Source: an uncultured Collinsella sp. (lineage in GTDB: Bacteria; Actinomycetota; Coriobacteriia; Coriobacteriales; Coriobacteriaceae). From it: a DNA stretch of 12,290 nt. The stretch lies in contig CAUADW010000049.1 in NCBI GenBank assembly GCA_958427895.1, positions 1-12,290 on the forward strand, in the 5' to 3' direction. Under the pieces are notes generated by a model, which had not been told where the DNA came from, did not search any database, and worked only from the letters and a program-made list of their open reading frames with translations. The translations under genes and the position numbers were made by a program. Every line of letters starts with the position of its first letter. Within the stretch, counting starts at the first letter, position 1. Shown in pieces: positions 1-6,819 of the stretch.

Positions 1-1
1 T

Positions 2-673
2 TTATGCCTCCTGTGCGGCCTCATTGCCCAGCTTCTGCAGCAGCGCAACCTCGGCGGCGGGATCTTCGGACTTAAATACGGCGGAGCCGGCCACGAGCAC
101 GTTGGCGCCGGCCTTGACGACCTCAGCGATGTTTTTGGAAGAGATGCCGCCGTCGACCTCGATCATGGGCGACACGCCGTGGCGCTCACACATGGCTTTG
201 AGCTCGTAGAGCTTATGCAGAGTGCCCGGGATAAAGCTCTGGCCGCCAAAGCCCGGGTTCACGCTCATGAGCAGCACCATATCGACGATGTCGATGATGC
301 TCTCGAGTACGCACACGGGGGTGGCGGGGTTGAGCACCACGCCAGCCTTGACGCCGCGCTGCTGCAGATGGGTGAGCGTGCGGTGCAGGTGCGTGGAAGC
401 TTCGTAGTGCACGGTGATCATGTCGGCACCGGCGTCGGCATACCAATCGACTGTCTCGTCGGGGTTCGACACCATCAGGTGCGCGTCGACCGGTACATCG
501 GTGGAGCGCTTGACGGCCTTAAGGATGTCGACGCCAAAGGTGAGGTTGCCGGTAAAGTGACCGTCCATAACGTCGAAGTGCACGTAGTCGGCAGCGGCGA
601 TCTTGTCGAGTTCGCCCTTGAGGTTGGCCATGTCGGCCGAAAGGACGGACGGAGCGATTTTGATGGAACCCAT
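2..673 (-). CDS. rpe: Ribulose-phosphate 3-epimerase, complete
   Basis: This cytosolic TIM-barrel enzyme interconverts ribulose-5-phosphate and xylulose-5-phosphate in the pentose phosphate pathway. The 223-residue length is normal for the family. Visible motifs are APSVLSAD (residues 7-14), the metal and catalytic segment HFDVMDGHF (32-40; H32, D34), HLM (H65), MSVNPGFGGQSF (136-147), EVDGGI with the second catalytic Asp (D174), and the phosphate-binding AGSAVF (195-200). The four metal ligands of the family (two His, two Asp) are therefore all present. The ATG at 673 is preceded by AGAAAGG with an 8-base spacer. The gene begins 18 bases after the gpsA stop, so it is probably the distal member of the operon. 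Its TAA stop lies at bases 2-4, so a terminator, if any, is outside the window. Rpe has no direct pathway link to gpsA beyond central carbon metabolism. Confidence 0.97.
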   Translation of the reverse strand: MGSIKIAPSVLSADMANLKGELDKIAAADYVHFDVMDGHFTGNLTFGVDILKAVKRSTDVPVDAHLMVSNPDETVDWYADAGADMITVHYEASTHLHRTLTHLQQRGVKAGVVLNPATPVCVLESIIDIVDMVLLMSVNPGFGGQSFIPGTLHKLYELKAMCERHGVSPMIEVDGGISSKNIAEVVKAGANVLVAGSAVFKSEDPAAEVALLQKLGNEAAQEA

Positions 674-691
674 GGTAGTAGCCTTTCTGCG

Positions 692-1699
692 CTAGTCGGT
701 GAGTCCGTAGAACTCTTGAGAGGGGACGCGGTCGGTAAGAATCTCGAGTGCCCTATCCAAAGTAACACCGTTGTAGAGCGTTTGCTCCACGGCAAAGGTG
801 AGCGGAATGTCTACGCCCAGTGAACGGGCAAGTTCGCTGACGCTGCGGGCCGCGACGGCGCCCTCGACAACCATATGCGTGCGCGTCTGGTACTCGTCGA
901 GCGAAACGCCGTGGGCAAACTCGTAGCCAAAGGTGCGGTTGCGCGAATGCTCCGAGGTACAGGTGGCAATGAGGTCTCCCATGCCGGCAAGTCCCATGCA
1001 GGTCATAGCTTGACCGCCGCGGGCGTGCACCAGACGGCTGATCTCGGCTAGGCCGCGCGTCATGATGAGGGCGAGCGTGTTGTCGCCCGCGCCGGTGCCG
1101 GCGGAGATGCCGCACACGATGGCGATGACATTTTTCATGGCGCCGCAGACCTCGACACCGGTCATGTCCTGCGACAGGTAGATGCGGAAGGCCGTGGACA
1201 GGAGCAGGTCCTTAAAGGCCTCCCCTATCTGCGGATCTTCGCTGGCGATGACGGCGGCAGAAAGTCCGCCGCGGCAAATCTCCTCGGCATGGTTGGGGCC
1301 CGAGAGGGCCGCCACGCGCGCCTCGTTGCCGATCTCGCTGGCGATGACTTCGCTCATGAGCAGGCCGGACTCGGGCTCAATGCCCTTGGTGAGGCAAAGC
1401 ACCGGGGTATCGGCGGCGATAAAGGGCGCGGCCTGGTGGCACACGCTGCGAAGGTGCGTCGAAGGAACGGCAAAGATGATGGCCTCGGCGCCGTCGAGCG
1501 CCTGCGCGAGCTCGGTCGTGGCGACGACGTTGCCGGGCAGCTCGTAGCCCACAAGGTAGCGGGGGTTGCGGTGCTCGCCATTGATGCCGGCGGCCGTCTG
1601 CTCGCTATGGGCCCACATGGTCACGCGCTCGGCTCGCGCGGCGGCAAGGCCGGCGACGGCGGTTCCCCAGGAGCCAGAGCCAATCAGCGCAACATTCAT
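692..1699 (-). CDS. gpsA: NAD(P)-dependent glycerol-3-phosphate dehydrogenase
   Basis: GpsA reduces dihydroxyacetone phosphate to sn-glycerol-3-phosphate in the cytosol, giving the backbone for phospholipids. The protein has 335 residues, a typical length. The N-terminal Rossmann fold shows GSGSWG (7-12). Next come AVPSTHLR (77-84), LTKGIE (103-108) and LSGPNHAEEI (132-141). The C-terminal helical domain has the catalytic lysine in CGAMKN (K189), GDNTLALIMTRG (205-216) and GLAGMGDL (236-243). It sits directly after plsY, the acyltransferase that consumes its product, with a 9-base gap, so co-expression is expected. The ATG at 1699 is well supported: TAGGAGAG, which includes the plsY stop codon, lies just upstream, and the glycine-rich motif begins six residues into the protein as is usual. 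The identification is secure; cofactor preference (NADH or NADPH) cannot be read from the sequence. Confidence 0.98.
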   Translation of the reverse strand: MNVALIGSGSWGTAVAGLAAARAERVTMWAHSEQTAAGINGEHRNPRYLVGYELPGNVVATTELAQALDGAEAIIFAVPSTHLRSVCHQAAPFIAADTPVLCLTKGIEPESGLLMSEVIASEIGNEARVAALSGPNHAEEICRGGLSAAVIASEDPQIGEAFKDLLLSTAFRIYLSQDMTGVEVCGAMKNVIAIVCGISAGTGAGDNTLALIMTRGLAEISRLVHARGGQAMTCMGLAGMGDLIATCTSEHSRNRTFGYEFAHGVSLDEYQTRTHMVVEGAVAARSVSELARSLGVDIPLTFAVEQTLYNGVTLDRALEILTDRVPSQEFYGLTD

Positions 1700-1703
1700 G
1701 ACT

Positions 1704-1711
1704 CTCTCCTA
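1704..1711 (-). promoter_or_regulatory. gpsA ribosome binding site fused to the plsY stop codon
   Basis: The sense strand reads TAGGAGAG, in which TAG is the stop codon of plsY and AGGAG is the Shine-Dalgarno core for gpsA, six bases before its ATG. A ribosome finishing plsY therefore terminates on the gpsA initiation site, which favours translational coupling. Confidence 0.85.
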
Positions 1712-2392
1712 CTTATCGTCGGGCTCGGTGACGCGCTTGGTAAACGAGAGCTTGGACTCCTTACCGGTCATGAGCTTTTTGATGTTCGCACGATGGGCCC
1801 ACACCACGGTGATGCCGATCATCGCCATGCAAAACTTAAGTCCTAGGCTGCTGTACGGAAAGACCGCACAAGCAGCGATGGGAAGGCCGATGGCAGCGGC
1901 AAGCGATCCCACCGACACATACTTGGTGATGGCGACGGCCACGATAAACATGCCCAGCAGCGACAGGCCAATAGGCCAGTACCAGGCGAGGATGACACCC
2001 AGACCAACTGCGATACCCTTGCCGCCGTGGAAGTTGAGGTAGGGCGAGAAGATATGGCCCCACACTGCCGCCAGGCAGATGACGCCGAGCATCCAGTCGC
2101 CGGCGGCACCGGGAGCCATGATGCTCACGGGGAAGCCATAGCCCACGCTCGCGATGAACGGACGCGCGATAAGGACGCAGATGGCGCCCTTCAGGCAGTC
2201 GAGCAGCAGCGTGAGCGCCGCGACCTTGGGGCCGGCCACGCGCAGCGCGTTGGTGGTGCCGATGTTGCCGGAGCCTGCCTTGCGAATGTCGGTGTGGTTG
2301 AACACGCGGCCCAGGATAAGGCCAAACGGAATCGCCCCGATAAAGAACGAGACCACGGCGCAGATGGCGGTCAGCAGAATCGGATTATGCAT
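1709..2392 (-). CDS. plsY: Acyl-phosphate:glycerol-3-phosphate acyltransferase PlsY
   Basis: PlsY is a polytopic membrane enzyme that transfers the acyl group of acyl-phosphate to position 1 of glycerol-3-phosphate, giving lysophosphatidic acid. The 227-residue protein has the three family motifs on cytosolic loops: SGNIGTTNALRVAG (41-54), GHIFSPYLNFHGGKG (112-126) and HRANIKKLMTGKE (200-212). Hydrophobic segments lie near 5-30, 57-80, 100-115, 126-155 and 160-199. I chose the ATG at 2392 and not an upstream in-frame ATG at 2440. The later one has AAGGAG seven bases upstream and begins with a hydrophobic segment as PlsY proteins do, while the extra 16 residues are polar and would lie deep inside der. 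The start overlaps the end of der by 8 bases. The neighbour gpsA makes its acceptor substrate and plsC in the same cluster uses its product. PlsX, the donor-making enzyme, is not in the window. Confidence 0.96.
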   Translation of the reverse strand: MHNPILLTAICAVVSFFIGAIPFGLILGRVFNHTDIRKAGSGNIGTTNALRVAGPKVAALTLLLDCLKGAICVLIARPFIASVGYGFPVSIMAPGAAGDWMLGVICLAAVWGHIFSPYLNFHGGKGIAVGLGVILAWYWPIGLSLLGMFIVAVAITKYVSVGSLAAAIGLPIAACAVFPYSSLGLKFCMAMIGITVVWAHRANIKKLMTGKESKLSFTKRVTEPDDK

Positions 2393-3719
2393 CCTTTTGC
2401 TCCTTCTTCCTAAAGAAGAGTCGAATGGGTGTGCCGGCAAAGTCGAAGGTCGAGCGCATGCGGTTCTCCACGTAGCGCTGGTAGGTGTCGTTGACCAGAT
2501 CGCTGTGGTTGACGAAGAACGTGAACGTCGGCGGGTTGACGCCCGTCTGGGTCACGTAGTGCATACGCAGGCGGCGCTTGCCGTCCACCACGGTATGACC
2601 GAACTCGCGCAGGTCGGTGAGGAACGTGTTGAGGCGCGAGGTGCTGATCTTTTGCGAGCGCGTCTTTTCGGCGGCGTCGACCATCGCCCAGATCTTCTCG
2701 ACGCTGCGGCCAGTGAGGGCAGAGATGCGCAGGTACTGGGCCCAGGGAGCCATGACGCCCAGACGGCGGTCGATGGTCTCCATGCAGGCCTCGCGCTTAC
2801 GGTCGTCGTCGAGCAGATCCCACTTGTTGAGCAGCACCACGATGGCGCAGCCGCGCTCGATGGCAAGACCCATGACCTTCTGGTCCTGCTCGGTAACGCC
2901 CACGGAGGCGTCGACGACGAGCAGCGCCACGTCGGCGCGGTCGATGGCGCGCAGGCCGCGAACCATGGAGTAGTACTCGATGTTCTCGTACACGGTGCTC
3001 TTCTTGCGAATGCCCGCGGTGTCGACCATGCGGTAGTGCTTGCCGTTGCGCTCGACGACCGTGTCGATGGCGTCGCGCGTCGTGCCGGCAATGTTGGACA
3101 CGATGGAGCGGTCGGCGCCCAGGATGCGGTTGAACAGCGAAGACTTACCGGCGTTGGGGCGGCCGATGATGGCGACGTTCAGCGCGTCGGGGAACTCATC
3201 GGCGACCTCGTCCTCTTCCTCCGGAAGCAGGGCCACGATGTCGTCGAGCAGGTCGCCCGTGCCGTGGCCGTGCAGGGCCGAGAGCGGCGTGGGCTCGCCG
3301 ATGCCGAGCGAATAGAACTCCCAGATGCTGTCGTTCTCGCGATCGGGGTTGTCGAGCTTGTTCACCAGCAGAAAGACCGGCTTGTCGCAGCGCTTGAGCA
3401 TGCGGGCGACCGACTCGTCCTCCTCGGTAACGCCGGTGCGGCCGTCGACCACAAACAGGATGACGGCGGCTTCCTCGGCGGCGGCGAGGGCCTGGTCGCG
3501 AATGGACGTGGCGAAGACGTCATCGCTCTTGAGCGGCTCGATACCGCCCGTGTCGACGATGGTGAACTCGCGGCCGTTCCAATCGGCCGTGTGGTACGAG
3601 CGGTCGCGCGTGACGCCGCGTGACTCGTGGACGATGGCGTCCGAGGTCTGGGCCAGGCGGTTAACGAGCGTGGACTTGCCCACGTTGGGGCGTCCGACGA
3701 CGGCGACGATAGGTTTCAT
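2385..3719 (-). CDS. der: Ribosome assembly GTPase Der (EngA), double G domain
   Basis: Der is an essential GTPase that binds the 50S subunit during its maturation. The 444-residue protein shows the diagnostic tandem G domains. Domain 1 has GRPNVGKST (9-17), DTGGIEP (56-62) and NKLD (120-123). Domain 2 has GRPNAGKSS (186-194), DTAGIRKK (233-240) and NKWD (298-301). The linker between them (about 161-180) is rich in Asp and Glu. The C-terminal KH-like domain runs from about 350 to 440, with the usual PPTFTFFVN segment (396-404) and a basic end. An upstream in-frame ATG at 3890 would add 57 residues lying over the DUF512 gene. The ATG at 3719 is preferred because MKPIVAVVGRPNVGKS is the canonical N-terminus and AAAGGAG lies five bases upstream. 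The gene follows the DUF512 gene by 10 bases and overlaps plsY by 8 bases. Confidence 0.98.
   Translation of the reverse strand: MKPIVAVVGRPNVGKSTLVNRLAQTSDAIVHESRGVTRDRSYHTADWNGREFTIVDTGGIEPLKSDDVFATSIRDQALAAAEEAAVILFVVDGRTGVTEEDESVARMLKRCDKPVFLLVNKLDNPDRENDSIWEFYSLGIGEPTPLSALHGHGTGDLLDDIVALLPEEEDEVADEFPDALNVAIIGRPNAGKSSLFNRILGADRSIVSNIAGTTRDAIDTVVERNGKHYRMVDTAGIRKKSTVYENIEYYSMVRGLRAIDRADVALLVVDASVGVTEQDQKVMGLAIERGCAIVVLLNKWDLLDDDRKREACMETIDRRLGVMAPWAQYLRISALTGRSVEKIWAMVDAAEKTRSQKISTSRLNTFLTDLREFGHTVVDGKRRLRMHYVTQTGVNPPTFTFFVNHSDLVNDTYQRYVENRMRSTFDFAGTPIRLFFRKKEQKDA
2400..2405 (-). promoter_or_regulatory. plsY ribosome binding site inside der
   Basis: AAGGAG lies within the last codons of der (the Lys-Glu codons before the end of the protein), seven bases before the plsY ATG at 2392. 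It decides the plsY start in favour of 2392 over the upstream ATG at 2440. Confidence 0.8.
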
Positions 3720-3724
3720 CTGCT

Positions 3725-3732
3725 CTCCTTTA
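3725..3732 (-). promoter_or_regulatory. der ribosome binding site fused to the upstream stop codon
   Basis: The sense strand reads TAAAGGAG: the TAA stop of the DUF512 gene runs into the Shine-Dalgarno core, five bases before the der ATG. This fixes the der start at 3719 and suggests coupling of der translation to the DUF512 gene. Confidence 0.85.
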
Positions 3733-5172
3733 ATGGGTAGGGTCAGTGGAAGTGTTAGAGTCTGCGGGCACAATGCCAAGGATGCGCTCCAGGGTATCGA
3801 GCAGCTCATGCGGCATGGTCGACACCACATGAACCTCGGCGCCGCGACTGGTAAGGCTTGCGAGTAAATCGTCACGATGATACTCGTCAAGCGTCATGCC
3901 GTCAGCGTTGAACATGAGCTTAGGCACAAAGAGCATAACCCCCGACAGGTCTTGGGGTAGCTGCTCCAGAATGTCGCAGGCGACGATGAGGCCGGTCACG
4001 TCCACGTTGCCGCCAAAGTAGCGATTCTTGATGGCCGTGACGGTGCCGGCGAGCCCCTGCGGCGATTCCACAAAGCGGGCCACTGTGTCGCGTGCGCTGG
4101 CGCCCGAGAGGCACAGCAGGTGCTGGCTGCGAGCGGCGATGGCCTCGCGGACGCGGGCCAGTCGCTCGGCATCGGCGGCAAGCACATCGTCCGTCTCGTC
4201 TAGGTATGAGCGGATCATGCCGATACCGTCGTAGTACTGCGGATAGCCGTCGTAAAAGTCCGCCTCGGGAGGATCGATGCCGGCGTCCAGGTAGAACTCG
4301 TCGCTCATCTGGAAGGTGTGGCGGCCAAAACGCTCGAAGGCGCGGTCCTGGTAGGGACGGATCATGGCAATGGTCTCGCGCGCCAGTTCGGGCTTGTCGC
4401 TGTATGACCAGCTAAAGCGGTTCTGATGCTTGGTAAAACCGAGCGGCACAATGCCCAGGCTTGTGATTTGCTCGTGCTCCTCGCAAAAGCGCAGGGTCTT
4501 TTCCAGCTCCTCGCCGTCGTTCATGCCGGGGCACAACACGATCTGCGCGTGTATCTCGATGCCGGCGGCCATGATGGCCTCGAGTACGTCCATGCCGCGC
4601 TGGGCGTTGCGGCCCATCATACGACGGCGGACGTCGGGGCTCACGGCATGGACCGACACGTTCATAGGGCTCATGTTGCGTTGGATGACGTTTTGCACGT
4701 CCTCGTCGGTGAGGTTCGTGAGCGTGACGAAGTTGCCCTGCAAAAAGCTCAGGCGGTAGTCGTCGTCGCGAATATAGAGCGTGGAGCGGCCGCCCTTGGG
4801 CAACATGGTCATAAAGCAGAACACGCAGGCGTTCACACAGGTACGCATGCCGTCAAAGATGGGGCCGTCGAACTCCAGGCCCCAGTCCTCGCCGGGAAAG
4901 CGGTCGAGCTCGACGGGGGTGACGGTGCCGTCGCGCGGGTCGAATACCTCCAAATCGACGGTGTCGTCGTCTGCTTCCCAAAGCCATACGATCATGTCGG
5001 TGAGTTGCTCGCCGTTGACCGTGAGCACGCGCATGCCCGGCTCGATACCCACATCCCATGCGGGCGACTCGGGACGCACGTTCTTAACGAGCGCGCCCTC
5101 ACCCGGCTCGGGGTCGCGGCTGCGCCCGTAATCGGCCACCTCGGCGGCGTATGCGGGTACGGTCTGGTCCAT
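3730..5172 (-). CDS. DUF512 protein: PDZ-like domain plus radical-SAM-type Cys cluster
   Basis: The exact biochemical role of this 480-residue protein is unknown to me. Residues about 26-91 resemble a PDZ domain (ALVKNVRPESPAWDVGIEPG, then VLTVNGEQL). A CX3CX2C cluster at C112, C116 and C119 (CVNACVFCF) matches the 4Fe-4S signature of radical SAM enzymes. Further family-like segments are VLCPGMNDG (212-220), DEFYLDAG (291-298) and DVTGLIVACD (391-400). This architecture matches DUF512 proteins, sometimes annotated as FeS-containing oxidoreductases. No signal peptide or membrane segment is seen, so it is probably cytosolic. The ATG at 5172 lies two bases after the ispH stop; a longer in-frame version from 5277 would add 35 arginine- and histidine-rich residues over ispH and is unlikely. 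Its neighbour der follows by 10 bases, an adjacency I recall from clostridial genomes, which hints at a link with ribosome maturation. Substrate is not inferable. Confidence 0.9.
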   Translation of the reverse strand: MDQTVPAYAAEVADYGRSRDPEPGEGALVKNVRPESPAWDVGIEPGMRVLTVNGEQLTDMIVWLWEADDDTVDLEVFDPRDGTVTPVELDRFPGEDWGLEFDGPIFDGMRTCVNACVFCFMTMLPKGGRSTLYIRDDDYRLSFLQGNFVTLTNLTDEDVQNVIQRNMSPMNVSVHAVSPDVRRRMMGRNAQRGMDVLEAIMAAGIEIHAQIVLCPGMNDGEELEKTLRFCEEHEQITSLGIVPLGFTKHQNRFSWSYSDKPELARETIAMIRPYQDRAFERFGRHTFQMSDEFYLDAGIDPPEADFYDGYPQYYDGIGMIRSYLDETDDVLAADAERLARVREAIAARSQHLLCLSGASARDTVARFVESPQGLAGTVTAIKNRYFGGNVDVTGLIVACDILEQLPQDLSGVMLFVPKLMFNADGMTLDEYHRDDLLASLTSRGAEVHVVSTMPHELLDTLERILGIVPADSNTSTDPTH

Positions 5173-5174
5173 GA

Positions 5175-6074
5175 TTAGCGGCAAAGCTCCTTGATGCGCG
5201 CAACGGCGCGTTCGATGTGTTCTTGCGGGGTGGAAGCGCCGGCGGTGATGCCGATGTGGTGAGCGTCGGTAAACCACGCGGCCTGGAGCTCAGAAGCTTC
5301 CTCGATGTGATGCGTGCACTCGCAGGCGTCTGCGCAAATCTGCGCCAGGCGGCGGGTGTTGCCCGAGTTCTTGCCGCCCACCACGACCATGCAGTCGCAG
5401 CGGTTGGCAAGTGTGGCTGCTGCCTGTTGACGCTCACTCGTGGCGGCGCAGATGGTGTTGATCACACGCAGCTCCTGCACGCGCGGGGTGATAGCGGCCA
5501 CGACCTCGGCGAGGTTCTGCGCGGTCTGGGTGGTCTGCACAACCAGACCCACCTTGCCCTTGAGCGATAGGGCGTCGGCGTCGGCGGCACAGCTCACGAC
5601 CTGCGCATCATTGCCGGCGTGGCCCAGAATACCCTCGACCTCGGGGTGACCCGGCTCGCCTATGACCACCACGCGGTAGCCCTCGCGCACCAGGCGCTCG
5701 GCTGCCATATGGACCTTCTTCACGTAGGGGCAGGTGGCGTCGACGACGTTAAGGCCACGCTCGCGAGCGGCATCGATCACCTGCGGCACCACGCCGTGGG
5801 CGCGGATGATCACGGTGCCGGTTGCGGCATTATCCAGGTTCTCGGCCAGACCGACGCCTGCCTCTGCGAGCTCGCGCACCACGATGGGGTTATGGATGAG
5901 CGGACCCAAGGTATGGACCTGAGTGCACTCCCCTGCCTGCGGCGCGGCGGCAAGTGCCATGTCGAGGGCGCGCTGCACGCCGTAGCAAGTGCCGGCGTGG
6001 GCGGCGATCTCGATGGTAGGCGCGGTTGCCTGGTCGGACGCAGTCGCGGCGGTGTTCGTTACATTCTCGCTCAT
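5175..6074 (-). CDS. ispH: 4-hydroxy-3-methylbut-2-enyl diphosphate reductase
   Basis: IspH is the last enzyme of the methylerythritol phosphate pathway and converts HMBPP to IPP and DMAPP using a 4Fe-4S cluster. The three cluster cysteines are present: C30 in AGTCYGV, C115 in DATCPYV and C209 in NTICAAT. So are the conserved active-site histidines H61 (GPLIHN), H93 (RAHGV) and H143, with E145, in GEPGHPEVEG (139-148). At 299 residues it is a stand-alone enzyme; in many Clostridia IspH is instead fused to ribosomal protein S1, and no S1 repeats follow here. I chose the ATG at 6074, two bases after the plsC stop, over an in-frame ATG at 6104 inside plsC. The ribosome binding site is weak (GGCAGG), so translation may depend on ribosomes finishing plsC. 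The first 20 residues are a low-complexity Ala/Thr-rich lead before the catalytic fold. Confidence 0.97.
   Translation of the reverse strand: MSENVTNTAATASDQATAPTIEIAAHAGTCYGVQRALDMALAAAPQAGECTQVHTLGPLIHNPIVVRELAEAGVGLAENLDNAATGTVIIRAHGVVPQVIDAARERGLNVVDATCPYVKKVHMAAERLVREGYRVVVIGEPGHPEVEGILGHAGNDAQVVSCAADADALSLKGKVGLVVQTTQTAQNLAEVVAAITPRVQELRVINTICAATSERQQAAATLANRCDCMVVVGGKNSGNTRRLAQICADACECTHHIEEASELQAAWFTDAHHIGITAGASTPQEHIERAVARIKELCR
5187..5192 (-). promoter_or_regulatory. Possible DUF512 gene ribosome binding site, long spacing
   Basis: AAGGAG lies in the last codons of ispH, 14 bases before the DUF512 ATG at 5172, with the ispH TAA between them. The spacing is longer than the usual 5 to 9 bases, so start-up may rely partly on reinitiation after ispH termination. 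Confidence 0.5.
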
Positions 6075-6076
6075 GG

Positions 6077-6805
6077 CTAGAACCTGCCCGGATGCTCGGC
6101 ACACAGCTCGTCTCGCATAGCGTAGACGCGGTTCATGGCCTCGGACTCAAACCATTCCAGACGCTCCGTGCGCTTAAGCCCAGCCGGTGCGTCGGAAAGC
6201 GAGACGGCCTTGCCGGCGCGGATCCAGCACTTCTTGGGACGCATGATCTTTTTGCCCGCGGGCGTGATGTCGGACCAGCCGCAGATGGCGAGCGGGTTGA
6301 CGGGCGCCTTGCCCATCTGGGCGATGAGCGCAAAGCCGCCGTGGACCTCGGGCTTGATCTCGCGCGAGCGAATGCGCGTGCCCTCGGGGAAGATCAGAAC
6401 GTCCTCGCCGCGCTGCAGCGCATGCTGGGCGGCGCGCAGACACTTCATATCGGCAGTACCACGCTCCACGGGGATGCCGCCCACGCGGCTAAAGGCCCAG
6501 CGTACGATCTTGCTCTTGGCAAACTCGGACTTAAAGATGGGGCGAACGCGGCGGCCGCCAAAGAACAGCGCCGTCTCTACAGCCAGGAGCTCGGCCATCG
6601 AGGTGTGGTTGCAGATGACCACGCTGCCGCGGCCTTCCTGGCGCTCAAACAGCAGGTCGGCGTCCTCGACCTTCCAGCGCCACATGAGCTTGGAGAAGGC
6701 CCAAAGGATTGCCATGACCACGACGACGGTGCCGCGGATGAGCGCTGGAAACTCGGCGTAGGGGGCGTTGTAATAGTCCTCGGGCGTCTGCTTAAACAGG
6801 CGCAT
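6077..6805 (-). CDS. plsC: 1-acyl-sn-glycerol-3-phosphate acyltransferase family protein (PlsC-like)
   Basis: This membrane-associated acyltransferase probably adds the second acyl chain to lysophosphatidic acid to give phosphatidic acid. The 242-residue protein starts with a polar stretch, then a hydrophobic anchor at about 22-42. The block I motif is NHTSMAE (66-72), with the catalytic His at H67. The position normally held by Asp in HX4D is Glu here (E72). Block II is GGIPVER (109-115) and block III FPEGTR (139-144), both well formed, and a proline-containing block follows near 165-173 (KAPVNPLAI). The ATG at 6805 has a near-perfect AAAGGAGGT site upstream that overlaps the cmk stop. The gap to cmk is 3 bases and to ispH 2 bases, so co-translation is likely. 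The presence of plsY and gpsA in the same cluster supports a glycerolipid role. The Asp-to-Glu change leaves some doubt about exact substrate or activity. Confidence 0.88.
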   Translation of the reverse strand: MRLFKQTPEDYYNAPYAEFPALIRGTVVVVMAILWAFSKLMWRWKVEDADLLFERQEGRGSVVICNHTSMAELLAVETALFFGGRRVRPIFKSEFAKSKIVRWAFSRVGGIPVERGTADMKCLRAAQHALQRGEDVLIFPEGTRIRSREIKPEVHGGFALIAQMGKAPVNPLAICGWSDITPAGKKIMRPKKCWIRAGKAVSLSDAPAGLKRTERLEWFESEAMNRVYAMRDELCAEHPGRF

Positions 6806-6808
6806 GGG

Positions 6809-6819
6809 CTACCTCCTTT
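6809..6819 (-). promoter_or_regulatory. plsC ribosome binding site, overlaps the cmk stop
   Basis: The sense strand reads AAAGGAGGTAG. AAAGGAGGT is an excellent match to the 16S rRNA tail, and the final TAG is the cmk stop codon. The GGAGG core is six bases before the plsC ATG at 6805. Confidence 0.88.

Noticed and set aside
2154..3623. Long plus-strand open frame of 489 codons opposite der and plsY.
   Set aside because: It lies antisense to two unmistakable genes, has a His/Val/Asp/Ala-rich composition typical of antisense frames in GC-rich DNA, shows no domain I recognise, and would run across a gene boundary.
3720..3890. N-terminal extension of Der by 57 residues.
   Set aside because: The canonical Der N-terminus begins at the ATG at 3719 with a good ribosome binding site; the extension is out-of-frame reading of the DUF512 gene.
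4426..5178. Plus-strand open frame of 250 codons opposite the DUF512 gene.
   Set aside because: It has the same antisense composition; the opposite strand carries the CX3CX2C protein with clear family segments.
5173..5277. N-terminal extension of the DUF512 protein by 35 residues.
   Set aside because: The extension is His/Arg-rich, lies entirely over ispH plus its stop, and no family-like sequence is in it; the ATG at 5172 fits the tight operon layout.
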